From NCBI GenBank assembly GCA_016806645.1, contig JACSYO010000185.1:80001-144000 (forward strand): 64,000 nucleotides of DNA, given 5' to 3'. Under the pieces are notes generated by a model. It worked only from the letters and a program-made list of their open reading frames with translations, had not been told where the DNA came from and searched no databases. The translations under genes were made by a program, and so were the position numbers. This DNA is from Ophiodon elongatus. Taxonomy: Eukaryota; Chordata; Actinopteri; Perciformes; Hexagrammidae. The first letter of the stretch is position 1, and the number at the start of each line of letters is the position of its first letter. Positions 22,181 to 33,729 of this stretch are shown one piece after another.

Positions 22181-24620
22181 CAGAGATCAGGTGGACTAGT
22201 TATGGTTGAAGGTACATGTGTCAACTCTCAATCACATTTGCTAACTCACGTTTCACTTCATTACTTCATACTTATCACTTAGCGTATATAACATAATTAG
22301 ACCTCGACTGTGAGGTGTCCAAAATCACTCCCTCATTCACGACCCACTAAATAATAGATGGACACTGAACGACTCATTCACTTCAGCTCAGTGAGTCTTT
22401 TTCTGCGTTTTGCTGTAATTTACTGTGGCGCTTGTCTTCTCTCTCTCTTTCTTTCTCTCCCTCTCTTCTTCTCTCTCTCTCTCTCTCTCACAGAGGGCGG
22501 AGCTTACACAGGCTCTTTGTGCACGCCCTTTGCAGTCCGCCAGCTTGTTGCTGTCGCTCCCAATATTAGCTGCTCCAACAATGTTGGGCTGAAAGAAACG
22601 TGCATGCGGGCTGATATTCAACGGTGGAGTTGTAAAAGTAACTAACTAACGAGACCCTTATTTTTGTGGATACAACACACTACTTAATGCTCTGCAGAAA
22701 GGTTTGTTCTGTTTTTGTAATGCGTATGCACTGAGGTGGGTCACACAGACACTGATTATGAAAAGATGCAGATTTGTATGTCATAGTCCGTTGTAGTCAG
22801 ATTTTTGAAAGCACTTTCTAAATTAAAGACTGCTTGTATTAATTGATGAAAACATGGACAGCACCAGGATCCTGAAACTGAAGCAGCTAAATGGAATTCA
22901 GCCATCATTAATTTTGTTGAGTATTATCATAAATTTAAAGCTATTGTTAGGTTGTAATAATATAATATGACTTACACCAGTAAATAAGGAATGTGATAGA
23001 GAGAGAGAGGGGATTTCAGGAGACTGAGGCCACTACCAGGCCCCAATAAAACTGATAACCAACTCCCCTGGAGGGGGGTTGTTCAGCTCAACTATACGAG
23101 AGGGAGGAGAGATGACTTCAAGTGCCGGTAAGCCTGGAAGAGGCGATGCACCGACCAACCAATCCGAATACTAATTCTAGCCATGTGAAACTTTAACCGA
23201 ATATATGTTGTAAAACTGAGCCAATGAGAGGCGACGATGCACATTTTCATTGGACTATATTACCTAATGTACTGGTCAGTTCGAGGCTCTCTTAGGTCAA
23301 TGTGCACAGACAGATAACTCTCGCAGGCTGCTTTTTCGGGCAACTGTTGAGGGGCTGTGGCCTGCCATTGGCTTATGAACCCTCAGCTGAGATTTTTACT
23401 CTGTTATCACAACGCTTTTCACTTTATTAAATATGCTTTATTATAACTTTCGTTCCAAGAAGTCCTTTGTCTCCCCGGAACTTTTCTCAGAATACAATAA
23501 TTTCATGAAAAATAAACCTGTGCTTTTCCTACTGGTCAATATGTCTTCCTTAAAAAAAGAAAAAGAAAAGGCCTATTGCATTATCAGACACCAAAGTCAT
23601 TGGTACATTGAGCTTGATTCCTGGCATTATGATACACAACATGTTTTTTCAAGTCAACATTTAAAAAAAATATATGTATGTATTCATGTTACAAATTAAT
23701 GATGCAAAAGTTGTTGTTTTTTGCGGCTAGGGATTCGAGATTGAATGTGGTTTGGGTTCATTTTTGGAGGTGCAATTGAAATGCAAATACAACTTGATTT
23801 CTTTCAGTCAGCATTTACAGAACGCAGTCCAATTAAAATAACCCCAAGTTATTATTTCATAACACTTCCGTTTTACTTGCAAATATTGTGTTTCAAACAA
23901 CAGCGGCTCTGTGTCATATTAGAGGTGCTGCAGCAAGTGCAAACGGTAAACTAAGTGCTGTCAAATGATGCAACTGTTTCATCGGATTATTGGCTGCTGA
24001 AACACTCCACCTGCTGCATAACAATGTCTTTGAGTCAGCCGCGATAACCAGGAACAACACACACACACGGACACATGCGCACATAAATACAGGGGGCCTG
24101 CATCTTTTAATTTTTTTATAATACCTTCATCTTTGTGTCTTTTCCCCTCAGTCTCTATGTCTGGACCGTAGTGTTGTACGGCACACAAATACTAGAAAGG
24201 TACGAATAATAAGAGTTGTGTCGATGTGTGTGAGGACTGCGTTGGGTTTGGGGTTTAGCGTGGGTTAGCTTTCGCGCTAACCAGAAGGATTTAAGTGAAT
24301 GAAGAAAGGTCATGAACCTCGCCGGGTCCACGGCCTCCGCTCTGAGCTGGTGTCCGTATCAGCGGAATAGCAAAAAAACTAATTGCTGACCGAATTAGCC
24401 GATACAATTTGATTCGCCATCTTCTCCTCTTCTGTCCAAGCATCTCACCGGACGCCATCGTGTTTCTCGTTAACACGAAATAGACAGAAAGGAAAAGTGG
24501 TGTCAAGGGTTGCCACCTTGACACCAGACAGCGCTTTCAACAGTACTGAACTGTTTGGGCTGTGGCCCCGAATGTCTACAACGCCTGGCACCGACCCCTG
24601 AAGCACACCATAGACCAGCG

Positions 24621-24658
24621 CACACACACACACAGACACACACACACACACACACACA
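24621..24658. repeat. (CA)n microsatellite
   Basis: Nearly perfect CA dinucleotide run with one interrupting AG. Confidence 0.95.
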
Positions 24659-24711
24659 TAAAGCTCACTGATGCATGCAACTTGTATTTGAAGTCACGGT
24701 GAATGCGTAAT

Positions 24712-24712
<1 letters not shown>

Positions 24713-24752
<40 letters not shown>
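24713..24752. repeat. (CA)n microsatellite
   Basis: Perfect CA run of about 20 units. Confidence 0.95.
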
Positions 24753-24755
<3 letters not shown>

Positions 24756-26727
24756 CCTGGCTTGCTGTTTCAGTAGGTTAGGGGCAGGAAGGCCGGCCCT
24801 GAACTCAATGCTATGAATGCAAAGACTGAACTCGGCCAATTAAACCTCAATTACTGACCCGTTGTCAAGATAGTCTCTCGCTCCTCTTCCTCTCTTCACC
24901 CTGTTCTCTCTCTCTCTCTCTCTGTTAGCCTCCACTCCCTTTTCGACTCTGCCACCTCCTGACTCTCCTTCTGTCAATCTCTCCCCTCCCCTCCCGTCGC
25001 CGCACCTCCTTTAACCTCCTCTTTTAACAATTCTCCCCTCTCCCAGTAAGCATTCTCCGTGCTCCCTCTCTCACTCATCAAAGCAGTTCCCAGTCTTCTC
25101 CCAGGAGAGAGGGGGAGGATAAAAATAGCTCTTCTTTAGCTCCTGCTCGCTGGTTCCGTCTTTCCAGCATGCGTCGCATACATCAAATAACTGCGTTGCC
25201 TCACAATAACCAGCGTTTCTTCTTCTTCTTCTTCTCTTCGTTCCCTGCTGGCTCTCAGTCTCTCCTTCCTCTTGTTCTGACGCTCCTCGCCCAGCCACAT
25301 TCATAACTGCCTCCTTCAATGCACTTTACGCGTTTACAGCAACAACAGAGTTGATGAAACACCCCAAGAGACTGTTACACACACAATGCCACAGCTAGCT
25401 TGGCGTTGGTATTTAAACCATTTTTGTTTTACCAAAATGCATATTCGATAATGAATAAAAAGAAGAAGTCACTCACAAACTCTATCTGGGAGAAATTTAA
25501 AGTGTTGCGTTCGTGTTCCCTTCAAAGAGTCGGTCTAGGCTACATGCATCAAACACGTGACTTATAACTCCCCATTGCATGCATGACATGTACAAATACT
25601 TTCCATACTTCCTTGTCGTTTAAAACTAGGCCAAATGTTCATTATACAACATGACCGAAAAATACTAACAGCCCAGTAGGTCGTCCAGACCTGCAGAAAC
25701 ATTCACAATCAACTTTTCATGGGTGCTGTCCGTGGTGCTGGTTTTCTGTGCAACTTACTGCAATATAACAACTACTCCAGTGGACTGAGGGGCAGAAGAG
25801 GGTGTGCATTTCACTCCTTCTCTCCTGATTCTCTCAAAGTTGTCAAAAACCATGTCGTAGAGTTAGCATTTTTATTTGTACTTCTTTGTGCTAATGCGTC
25901 TTGCTAAATCCGGAGCCTCGTCAATTCAGACACGTCCACAAAGCATCAATTTCCCGGGACGTTGTGTGGCTTTTTCCTTTACAGTTACTCTCAATTGCCT
26001 GTGACATTTTGGCGCGCAGTCTTGTCAAGAACAGTTTCGCGCGGCCAGCTAGCCACTCTGTGACATATTTTCCAAATCCAACGCAGCTCCAGCTTTGTCG
26101 TCGGCCTGCAGTCAAAGTTAGTCATAAATTGCTGCTGTAGTGGTAGTTAAGTACAGTTGTTTTTTTTTATTTTTATTAAAAACTCCAAATCTTCACCCTC
26201 TGTAACTGCACATGCGACATGAAAAGACGTAGCGCTAATCTGATTGGTGTGAGGCCAAAGGGGCACAGCCTTGTTCTAATCACAGTTTGGCAGCACGACG
26301 GCGGCCTCATCTGATTGGCTAATCCCTCGATCTATTGAGGCATTAGGATGGCAGCACCAGCGCAGAAGACGAACCGGAACTGTTAAACGGAAGTGTTTTT
26401 TTATTATTAAAAATTACAACTCACAGTCTGACCTCCAGGAGAATCGGCCACAGCTGGTTTGCGATGGTGAATAGGATCAGCATGAAATGAGCATGTGCAT
26501 GTTCCTGTGTCTTAGCCGATTGTTCTGTATCTGAGCAGTTGTTAATTATAAAATGTTGACAGCTGATCCATCAGTATGTGGTAAAGGCACACTCGTGTCT
26601 TCAGACTAGACGAGATAAAAATGTTCTCTGCAGCAATTATGTCAAAAGTTAAATCATCTGTAAAAACTGTTTATGTTCGCCCGTCGACTACGTCAGTTGA
26701 TAAATGGATTTTGTGCAGACTGTATCT

Positions 26728-26731
<4 letters not shown>

Positions 26732-26794
<63 letters not shown>
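26732..26794. repeat. (CA)n microsatellite
   Basis: Perfect CA run of about 31 units followed by a short GA run. Confidence 0.97.
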
Positions 26795-26796
<2 letters not shown>

Positions 26797-26972
26797 GAGA
26801 GAGAGAGCTATTGTGCTAACAACTAAAGAAACAGCGGTCAGACGGATGACTAAGCAGCGGCTAAATAAACCGCCATGGCTGTGCACGTTTAAGTGATCAG
26901 ATCTCTTCTTTACTTAAATACATTTTTTTAACATATAGAGCTGAAGAGGAGACAAAGAAGAAAGAAAAGCTC

Positions 26973-26974
<2 letters not shown>

Positions 26975-27028
<54 letters not shown>
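26975..27028. repeat. (CA)n microsatellite
   Basis: Perfect CA run of about 27 units. Confidence 0.97.
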
Positions 27029-27029
<1 letters not shown>

Positions 27030-27162
27030 GCGCACGCACTGGAAGAGCAAATGACCATCTGGCTGCGATGAAAGCACAACTTTTTTATCCCGTTTCCTCA
27101 TTAGTTAAATTATTTTTAGTCAACGACAGTAATGGGGATAAAAGAGGAGAGAAGGGAAAGGA

Positions 27163-27195
27163 TGAGAGAGAGAGAGAGAGAGAGATAGAGAGAGA
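27163..27195. repeat. (GA)n microsatellite at the 3' side of a Tx1-like LINE
   Basis: GA run with one TA interruption. On the minus strand it is (TC)n and directly follows the A-rich 3' end of the LINE at 27,196. Confidence 0.9.
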
Positions 27196-27269
27196 TTTTT
27201 TTTATTTTAACAAAACTTTATTTCGAATCAGTATAACAGGACAATTCTCATGTTCTCACGACATCACGT

Positions 27270-27821
27270 TCACCAACAATAACAGTGACTTCTTTCTTTT
27301 TTTAGAAGGAAATAGAAATAGTCCTCCACACTCACGCTGCATACCACACTGTTTAAAACCTTTAAAAAAGCCACTTGCTCAGGTCCTGAAACAGGTGCAT
27401 AGACATTCAGGAACACTAAATGACTATCCTGAAACTTGGCTCTCACCATCAGCAGCCTGCCCTCCACCACCTGCTCCACCTCCAAAGACTCAGGTGTGTA
27501 GCTCTTTGAGAAGAGGATGCCCACCCCCCCACTGGTGGTGCTCCTGTGGCTCAGCACCACCTCACCCCCCCCCGCCCCCCCACTCGCTCTTCCACCCAGT
27601 TGGACGTGTCACTGTGCGTCTCCTGCAACCAACAACACGTCCAATCTCTTCTGCTCCATCAGCTGGTACAGCAGAGACCTCTTTGCTGGGTCTCTGGCCC
27701 CGTTTACATTCATTGTACCTATGTTCAGAAGAGTCATGGTTAAAAGAATAGGTACCAACCAAACCAGCATATTTGATCCGTGTCTATCCTGTGAGACCTT
27801 ACTGTCCATCATCATCATCAT
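27270..27821 (-). pseudogene. LINE ORF2 endonuclease N-terminal fragment
   Basis: Minus-strand frames 27,609-27,821 and 27,270-27,560 resemble the apurinic/apyrimidinic-type endonuclease of LINE ORF2: MNVNGARD at the N-terminus, GVGILF and VFLNVYAP further on. The expected GDFN and SDH motifs and the reverse transcriptase are absent because of the internal deletion. A frame change lies near 27,580. Confidence 0.75.
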
Positions 27822-28079
27822 CGTTCAGCTCTTTGCCGATCTTCAGCACCATCTTCCTGAGCCTGTAGCCCTCCTGCTCAGTGACGCCTCCTCTGCCCTT
27901 ACTGCTCATGTGGAGCCGAGCAGAGCTAGAGAGCTTCTCCTTGTTGGAGAAGAAGTCCTCCACCTTCACTAGCCTCTAGTTTTTTGTTTTCTGGAGGAAA
28001 ACCTTGATTCTGTCCACGCTGTACTCCCCAGCCCTCCTCTGGACTCTAGTCCTGGAGTTCGAGGAGTCACTGTCAGCAG

Positions 28080-28430
28080 CAGAGTCCTTCTCCATACCAG
28101 CCTCTTCCTGTCCTCCCTCACCCACCTGACTGGCCCCCTGTCCTCCCTCACCCACCTGACTGGCCCCCTGTCCTCCCTCACCCACCTGACTGGTCCCCTG
28201 CCCTCCCTCACCCACCTGACCTACCTGCTGGACTCCACCTGTCTCCTCCTGGCCTCCATCACCCACCTGACTGGCCCCCTGCCCTCCCTCACCCACCTGA
28301 CTGCCCCCCTGCCCTCCCTCACCCACCTGACCTACCTGCTGGACCCCACCAGTCTCCTCCTGTCCCCCCTCACCCACCTGCTGGACTCCACCTGTCCCCT
28401 CCTGTCCTCCCTGACCGTCCTGCTGGTCCC
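28080..28430 (-). repeat. 30-bp minisatellite inside the LINE ORF1 tail
   Basis: About ten imperfect units of 30 bp (plus strand tcctccctcacccacctgac plus ten more bases). Read on the minus strand in one frame they encode repeats of SQVGEGGQGA/QVGEGGQEET type. The period is ten codons, so unit number can change without frameshift. Confidence 0.85.
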
Positions 28431-28492
28431 CCCTGACCTCCTCAGGACCCTTCTGTCTCCGTGCCCCAGCTGTCCCCCCCTCAGCAGCCGCC

Positions 28493-29096
28493 TTAGGGAC
28501 ACGCTCTTGCGAGATGTCCCTCCCTCCCACAACTAAAACACTTCATGTTGTCAGAAGAGGCAAAGACAACATAGTCAAAATCCTCCACCCGGATCTTAAA
28601 GGTCAGGTTCAGCTCCTCGGTCCTGTTACTGAGGACCATGAGGAGCCGTCTCCTGTGAGACACAACGTGTCTCAGCAGAGGAGACCTGCACCCAGAGGAG
28701 ACCTTCCTCACCGGGGACACTACCTTCCCGTACTTGGCCAGCTCCCCGGTCAGGGCCTCGTCCCTGATGAACGGGGGGACGTTGGACACGGTGATCCTTG
28801 TCGCCGGCGCCGAGAGAGGCAGAACGGGCACGAGCGCCTCGTGCACCACGACGCCACTAGCCACCACCGCGTTCGCCTTCTCAACGCTGTCCACAAAGAT
28901 CACTACCGCGTTATTCATACGGGCAGTGGACTTCACACCCCACAATCTGCCCCATGGCCAGGCTGCAGTCCTCCACCGAATACGAGGAGCACAGCGCGAT
29001 CTTCACACCGTGCTTCCTCGTTAGCCTGCTGAGGTCCATGGTGGTGTTCACCACGCCGTCCAGCACCAGCTGGTCGGCTGCAAACAATTCACTCAC
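28493..29096 (-). pseudogene. LINE ORF1 fragment with CCHC zinc knuckle
   Basis: Two overlapping frames (28,911-29,096 and 28,493-28,945) together look like a LINE ORF1 nucleic-acid-binding protein. It has an RRM-like segment (ITVSNVPPFIRDEAL) and a C-terminal CCHC knuckle (C-x2-C-x4-H-x4-C). Such proteins bind LINE RNA in ribonucleoprotein particles. A frame change right after the knuckle leads into the repeat-rich tail at 27,976-28,530. Not intact, probably not expressed. Confidence 0.7.
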
Positions 29097-29233
29097 TTAC
29101 CAACAAACTCCACGCGCACCCTGTGCACACTATCACAATATCACCTTACTACAAAATACTAACCAATCTAACCGCAACATTAACGATAAATCTCAAGAAA
29201 AAGATCACCGTCAACGCTCTCAACTCACAACCA

Positions 29234-29274
29234 ACCTCACTCAGAGAGAGAGAGAGCGAGAGAGAGAGAGAGAG

Positions 29275-29314
<40 letters not shown>

Positions 29315-29432
29315 GAAAGATGGATCGAGCAGGAGGAGATGTAAAAGGTAGTAGAGCAAGTGTGGAGAAAGAGAGAGACAAAGAGAGAGGGAGACAGAGA
29401 GAGGGAGACAGAGAGAGAGAGAGGAGCAGTTC
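29234..29432. repeat. (GA)n microsatellite block at the 5' side of the LINE
   Basis: A nearly pure GA run at 29,234-29,310, then a GA-rich degenerate stretch to about 29,432. On the minus strand this is (TC)n immediately upstream of the LINE 5' end. Confidence 0.9.
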
Positions 29433-29499
29433 ATGCGACGCCAAAGGGTATAAACAAATTGCCCACTGGCACAGCAACACAGTAATCTAAACTTTCCCC

Positions 29500-31200
29500 T
29501 TTTGAAAAATTATGTTTTACAGAACATAGTTCGGGAACGAAGGCCACGCCCCGAACTCAGCCCTAAGTACTTAAGCACAAGGAACTCGTCCACTTCCTCT
29601 TTGACTCAGTTCCGACACGACGTGCGACAGACGAGCACAATCTTAAACCGCTTACCTGACTCAAACGCTCTTCCCCGACCCTCCCGGACAACCAGCTACA
29701 TCCTGAAGTCCCAGAGCCCCCCTCCCCCCTTCTCTTCCCACGCTTCGTTGACAGCATCCTCGGCTGCGTTTAACCATCCACGATCCCCGCGGCTCTCGGC
29801 ATCCTTCCTCCGACAACCCCGAAGTTGTCGGTCCTCGCCTTCCATACAAGCCCGATGAGGAGATCCCGACCACCATTCCGACGCTCCGACACTCTCTACA
29901 TATCCCACTTTTCCGAGCGGACAGTCTCTCGACTGAAGAACGCAACCATCCAACGCAACAGTCATCAGCCTGATTTAGAAAAGATAACTTTTCAAACTAT
30001 TCACGGACTCTCAGCACAACATCACTCTCCGAGCGCTCAGAGCACTTCCGGTTTCTCCGCACTGCTTCGGTCGCAGCGCCGATGGCATCACAACGCATCT
30101 CACGGCCGGAGAAACCCGGCCATCCACACCAGTCCTTTCAGAGGGCCAGGTCGTATCCCACCCTCTTCAAGCTGCCTCTGTAACAGACACATCTCACCTT
30201 GCAATTTATTTTCCCCAGACTTCACTACCAACCCATTCACGGGCATCCAGCCTCCAGCATCCTCTTCTGTTCTCTTGCTTCTGCCTTCCACACATCACCC
30301 ACCTCGGCCAACTCCTCCCACCTCGACACTGGCTACCCCAGCCACACAGACCGCTCCAACAAGGCTCCACGGAAAATGGCACAGCTACAGGAGCAACTCT
30401 GGGTCGGGCGTCTTGCCCGGGGTTGCATCGAAGTGGACGGTGGAACCCAGCCATCCACACCAGTCTTTTCAGAGGGCCAGGTCGTATCACCACTAACGCT
30501 ACCCATCCCACCTTAACTGCTCCCTCGTTTTTTCCACAGCTTAGCCAGCAGCCAGTTCCAGCGTCCTTCCGACTTATTTCCACCTACCAGTTTCACTTTA
30601 GCCACCGCATTACCTTTAGCGCGCCGAGTCGCATCCGCCCGACCACCAACTGCGCCACACGCTCAGGCAACGGATTCCCACGGGTAACTAAATTGACCTT
30701 TCTCAATTAAACAAACCAATCTCCACGCAATCCCCAACGCATCGCTAACCACTCTCGGCCGCGCTGCACCCAGCCACTTCCCACCTACTCCAAGGAACCC
30801 ACAACAGTCTTATTCGCCTACTCTTTCCCCTAGCACCGCAACATAATTGGCCAGCCTTCGCAGGCCCGAGTCGGCGGACTACCTTTCACGACCTCGACCC
30901 GACCTCGTGGTTCGGCGGCAACCTTTTCATACATACCAGTCTACTTTCGCATCAAAAGCCGCCGCTCGCTCGCAGCAGTCCAACCAGGAACATAACCACA
31001 ACAGTCCTATTCGCCTACTCTTTCCCCTAGCAGCGCAGCATAATTGGCCAGCCTCCCCAGACCACAGGCCTGAGTCAGCGGACTACCATCCACGACCTCG
31101 ACCCGACCCTGCGGTTCGGCGGCAACCTTTTAAACATACGGTCTACTTTCGCATCTGAAGCCGCAGCTCGCTCGCAGCAGTCAAACTAGGAACATACCGG
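29500..31200. other. C-rich stretch with internal duplications, no recognisable gene
   Basis: Coding potential is poor: the ORFs are rich in Pro, Ser and Thr and match no family I know. About 44 bp starting gccatccacaccagtc and ending in gccaggtcgtatc occurs at 30,118-30,161 and 30,449-30,492. A longer block is duplicated at about 30,802-30,995 and 30,998-31,197. This may be the non-coding or gag-like part of the tyrosine-recombinase element that follows. Confidence 0.5.
30802..31197. repeat. Tandem duplication of about 197 bp
   Basis: Two adjacent diverged copies, each running from caacagtcytattcgccta through aattggccagcct and ttcggcggcaacc to cgctcgcagcagtc. The copies differ by substitutions and small indels. 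Confidence 0.85.
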
Positions 31201-31204
31201 GGAA

Positions 31205-31490
31205 CATCTCATCGTTTCTTTGTTCCCCGACCCCCCCATCTCTTCTTCCCTTGACCCCCATCTCTACTTCCCATGACCCCAATCCCTACGTCACTTCATC
31301 TCTTCATTTCTTCATTCCTCGACCCACCTCCCCATCTCTCCATCTCTTCTTCCCTTGACCCCAATCTCTACATCCTCCACCCCTTGACCCCTATCCCTAC
31401 ATCCCCTAATTTCTTCATTCCTTCATTCTTCGACCCTTCCCCCAGCTCTTCATCCCTCAACCCTGATCTCTCCATCCCACCTGTATGAAT
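31205..31490. repeat. Degenerate CT-rich minisatellite
   Basis: Irregular repeats of cccttgaccccaatctctac and catctcttcttc type. A similar CT-rich stretch recurs at about 32,620-32,720, so the two could be related ends of one element. Confidence 0.6.
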
Positions 31491-31802
31491 TAATATCCCA
31501 CTTATGCACATCACTAACTTTGCCTGATCTTGTCCTCATACTTCTTGTCCCACAGGTTTTCATGGATCGCGATTGTATCCGGACCGCAGTCCCGCCTGAC
31601 ATCCACCGCTACTTTCATTACTAGTGGTCGAATCGCTATTGCCGATGCCATTTCCTCCTCTTACTACCATTGTTCTACCATATCCTACGCCACGGTTATT
31701 AGTAGTCTTAACTTTCTGCCACTATTCTGCTTACTACTCTAACGGCATGAACCAGTTACGCCACATGCATCAAATGTGCCGTAACCCTGTTACGTCGTAG
31801 AG

Positions 31803-32470
31803 ATGAAGATAAAGAGAGATAAGAAGTCTTTTGGGGCTCCGTGTCCAGCCTCGACCCACGCACACATAGTCATGTTACTTAAAGGTCTCCATAAAGCTGA
31901 GCCGCGCTCCACACCCAACCGTATGCCTCCCACTTCAGACCTCCTCACCTGCCGCATCCGTACACACCACGCAGGCTACCTGTCTCCCTCCACGGACGAG
32001 TATTAAAGTCCACGTTCTTGCCGGCTTTCTTCGGTCTCCTGCGCCGCCCAAAACTCCAACCACCATCCGTTACAATATACCTCCATGTCCGACATCTGCA
32101 TCCTCCCGACATCATCGTCCATCACTTCAAACACGGCAAGACCAACCAACATGGTCCACCTCAACCCACCTTCCTCTTCCGACTAGACTTGCACCTAAGT
32201 CCATACGAACCTTACAGCGACTACTTAAGCTCGACATCAGACCCCATTCTTGCCACAGAGACGGGCAAGGTTCAACAGTAAGTTCATCTCTTATCAACAA
32301 TAAGAGACTACCACTACCATTCATTCCGCATCGGCGCCACCTCCACCGCTCCAAGTCAAGGAATCCCAGACCACATCATTAAGATGCTTGGCTGGTGGTC
32401 CTCCCCCGCGTACCTCTCCTGCATCCGCTCAAACCTAACGACACCAGAAACGCTTACTGGCACTCTTCTT
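31803..32470 (+). pseudogene. Tyrosine-recombinase transposon fragment (DIRS/Ngaro/Crypton-like)
   Basis: Three pieces read as one tyrosine recombinase: 31,803-32,006 (GLHKAEPRSTPNRMPPTSDLL), 32,018-32,281 (FFGLLRRPKL) and 32,318-32,470 (HSFRIGATST through LGWWSSPAYLSCIR). The last piece has the catalytic Arg (32,327-32,329) and the nucleophilic Tyr (32,411-32,413); the usual LGRW block reads LGWW. A frameshift separates pieces one and two, and an in-frame TAA at 32,279-32,281 separates two and three. The enzyme normally integrates and excises circular element DNA. Without an adjacent reverse transcriptase I cannot choose between DIRS/Ngaro and Crypton; I see no RT here. Confidence 0.7.
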
Positions 32471-32719
32471 TCATGAAGCTCTCTTTTGGGGACTCTATCA
32501 TCAGAGCTTCCGAAGAGACGACCCCCACCCACGTGTCTCCACCCCCACCGTTCTCTCCAGCCACCGGGCGGCAGCGGCCTCTCATCGCACCCCTCCAACT
32601 CTTTCTACGACCCCCTCTACCCTTCTTGTTCCTTCCCCCCTACATCCCTTCACCCCTCGACCTACATCCCTTTCTCCCTCAACCCCTCTCAGCTTCCTTA
32701 ACCCAACCCTCTCGTTCCA

Positions 32720-33110
32720 TCTCGCAATAAACTATTCGTAAACTCATATCGCTATTGGCGTGGTCTTTGTTAGTGAACACTTCAATGTCCCAATATGCTA
32801 AAAATACAGCACTCTGCCGCAGCAGCTCTGATAGCAGACGCACAGAGCTCAACGCTCGCTAGTTTCACGCCATACAAAAGGCTTCAGAGACAATGAAAGT
32901 GCGAGTCCCGTATTGAAACACGATCACCTGTCTGAAAAAAACGACACCGAGAGGGCCGGAAAAATGGAGGAACAGGTTGTTTGTTGGATTCACTTCTTGT
33001 GGATTTTTGTCCCTGGAAGCAAAAAAAAGAAGAAAAAAACTGCAGGTGCGAACGGTACGTAAACAGAACTGAACATTCTGTAATTCAATTTTCACCGGGG
33101 TTGCTGCCAA
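32720..33110. other. Gene-free stretch
   Basis: Nothing recognisable; no splice-flanked ORF and no repeat structure beyond A-rich runs near 33,025-33,040. Confidence 0.5.
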
Positions 33111-33114
33111 GAAC

Positions 33115-33728
33115 ATCAAAAAACTACAATACATTCAAAACAGCGCTGCCAGGATCCTGATGAGAGTCCGTAAACATGAGCACATAACACCCATCCTACA
33201 CTCACTACACTGGCTCCCTGTCTCATTCCGGATTGACTACAAAGTCCTACTACTCACCCATAAATGCATAAACGGACATGCACCTCCCTACCTACAGGAA
33301 CTCATCACTCCCTAATCCTCCACCCGCACCCTCAGGTCCACAAACAGATCGCTCCTTCGGGTCCCCAACACCAAGCTACACACCATGGGGGACCGGGCCT
33401 TTTGCTCGGCAGCACCGCGGCTTTGGAACAGTCTCCCTGAACACATAAGGACAACACAGACACTGGACTCTTTTAAGACTGGCCTAAAAACCTTTTTATT
33501 TAGGAAGGCGTTTTTTACTCTGTGTTAAATCTGTCAGCTATTTCTTTCTTTATTATAGTCTGTTTTAACTATGTTTTTAACTATAGTCTGTTTTAACTAT
33601 GTTTTTAAATATAGTCTGTTTTAATTATGTTTTAACTATGTACTATGTACTGGCTCTGTGCACTCTGAGATTCTTATGAATGAAGAGTGCGTTATAAATT
33701 AAATTTATTATTATTATTATTATTATTC
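33115..33728 (+). mobile_element. 5'-truncated L2/CR1-group LINE (C-terminal RT and 3' tail)
   Basis: The plus strand encodes the LINE RT C-terminal motifs IQNSAARIL, HITPILHSLHWLPV and APRLWNSLP. It ends in a 3' UTR and an (ATT)n tail near 33,708-33,728. An in-frame TAA follows the ELITP motif near 33,315, and the upstream RT and endonuclease are missing, as expected for a 5'-truncated dead copy. It is related to, but distinct from, the L2-like element at 44.8-49.6 kb. Confidence 0.8.
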
Positions 33729-33729
33729 A

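Larger units (their letters stand above)
22265..27160. other. Gene-free stretch with microsatellites
   Basis: No coding region is supportable. The stretch has a (CT)n-rich run at 22,436-22,489 and (CA)n runs annotated separately. AATAAA-like and TTTATTA motifs near 23,045-23,440 are reminiscent of LTR sequence, but no LTR boundaries could be shown. A CCAAT/GGAA-motif-rich segment lies at about 26,220-26,400. Short ORFs across the CA runs translate to CVCV or HTHT and are not genes. Confidence 0.5.
27196..29233 (-). mobile_element. Tx1-like LINE, internally deleted, between (TC)n microsatellites
   Basis: The minus strand holds an ORF1-like region with a CCHC knuckle (CFSCGREGHLARACP near 28,500) and an ORF2 N-terminus with apurinic endonuclease motifs (MNVNGARD near 27,740; FLNVYAPVSGPEQ near 27,400). 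The sequence then jumps from mid-endonuclease to an A-rich 3' end (AATAAAG near 27,220). The rest of endonuclease and all reverse transcriptase are missing. Frames change near 28,520, 28,930 and 27,600, so nothing is intact. Both ends abut (GA)n/(TC)n tracts. The Tx1 clade is known to include LINEs that insert specifically in microsatellites or multicopy RNA genes; I recall the name Kibi for a (TC)n-specific family, unverified here. Confidence 0.75.

Noticed and set aside
24445..24839. CVCVCV-rich ORFs (also at 26.7, 27.0, 36.4 and 56.3 kb)
   Set aside because: Translations of (CA)n/(GT)n microsatellites.
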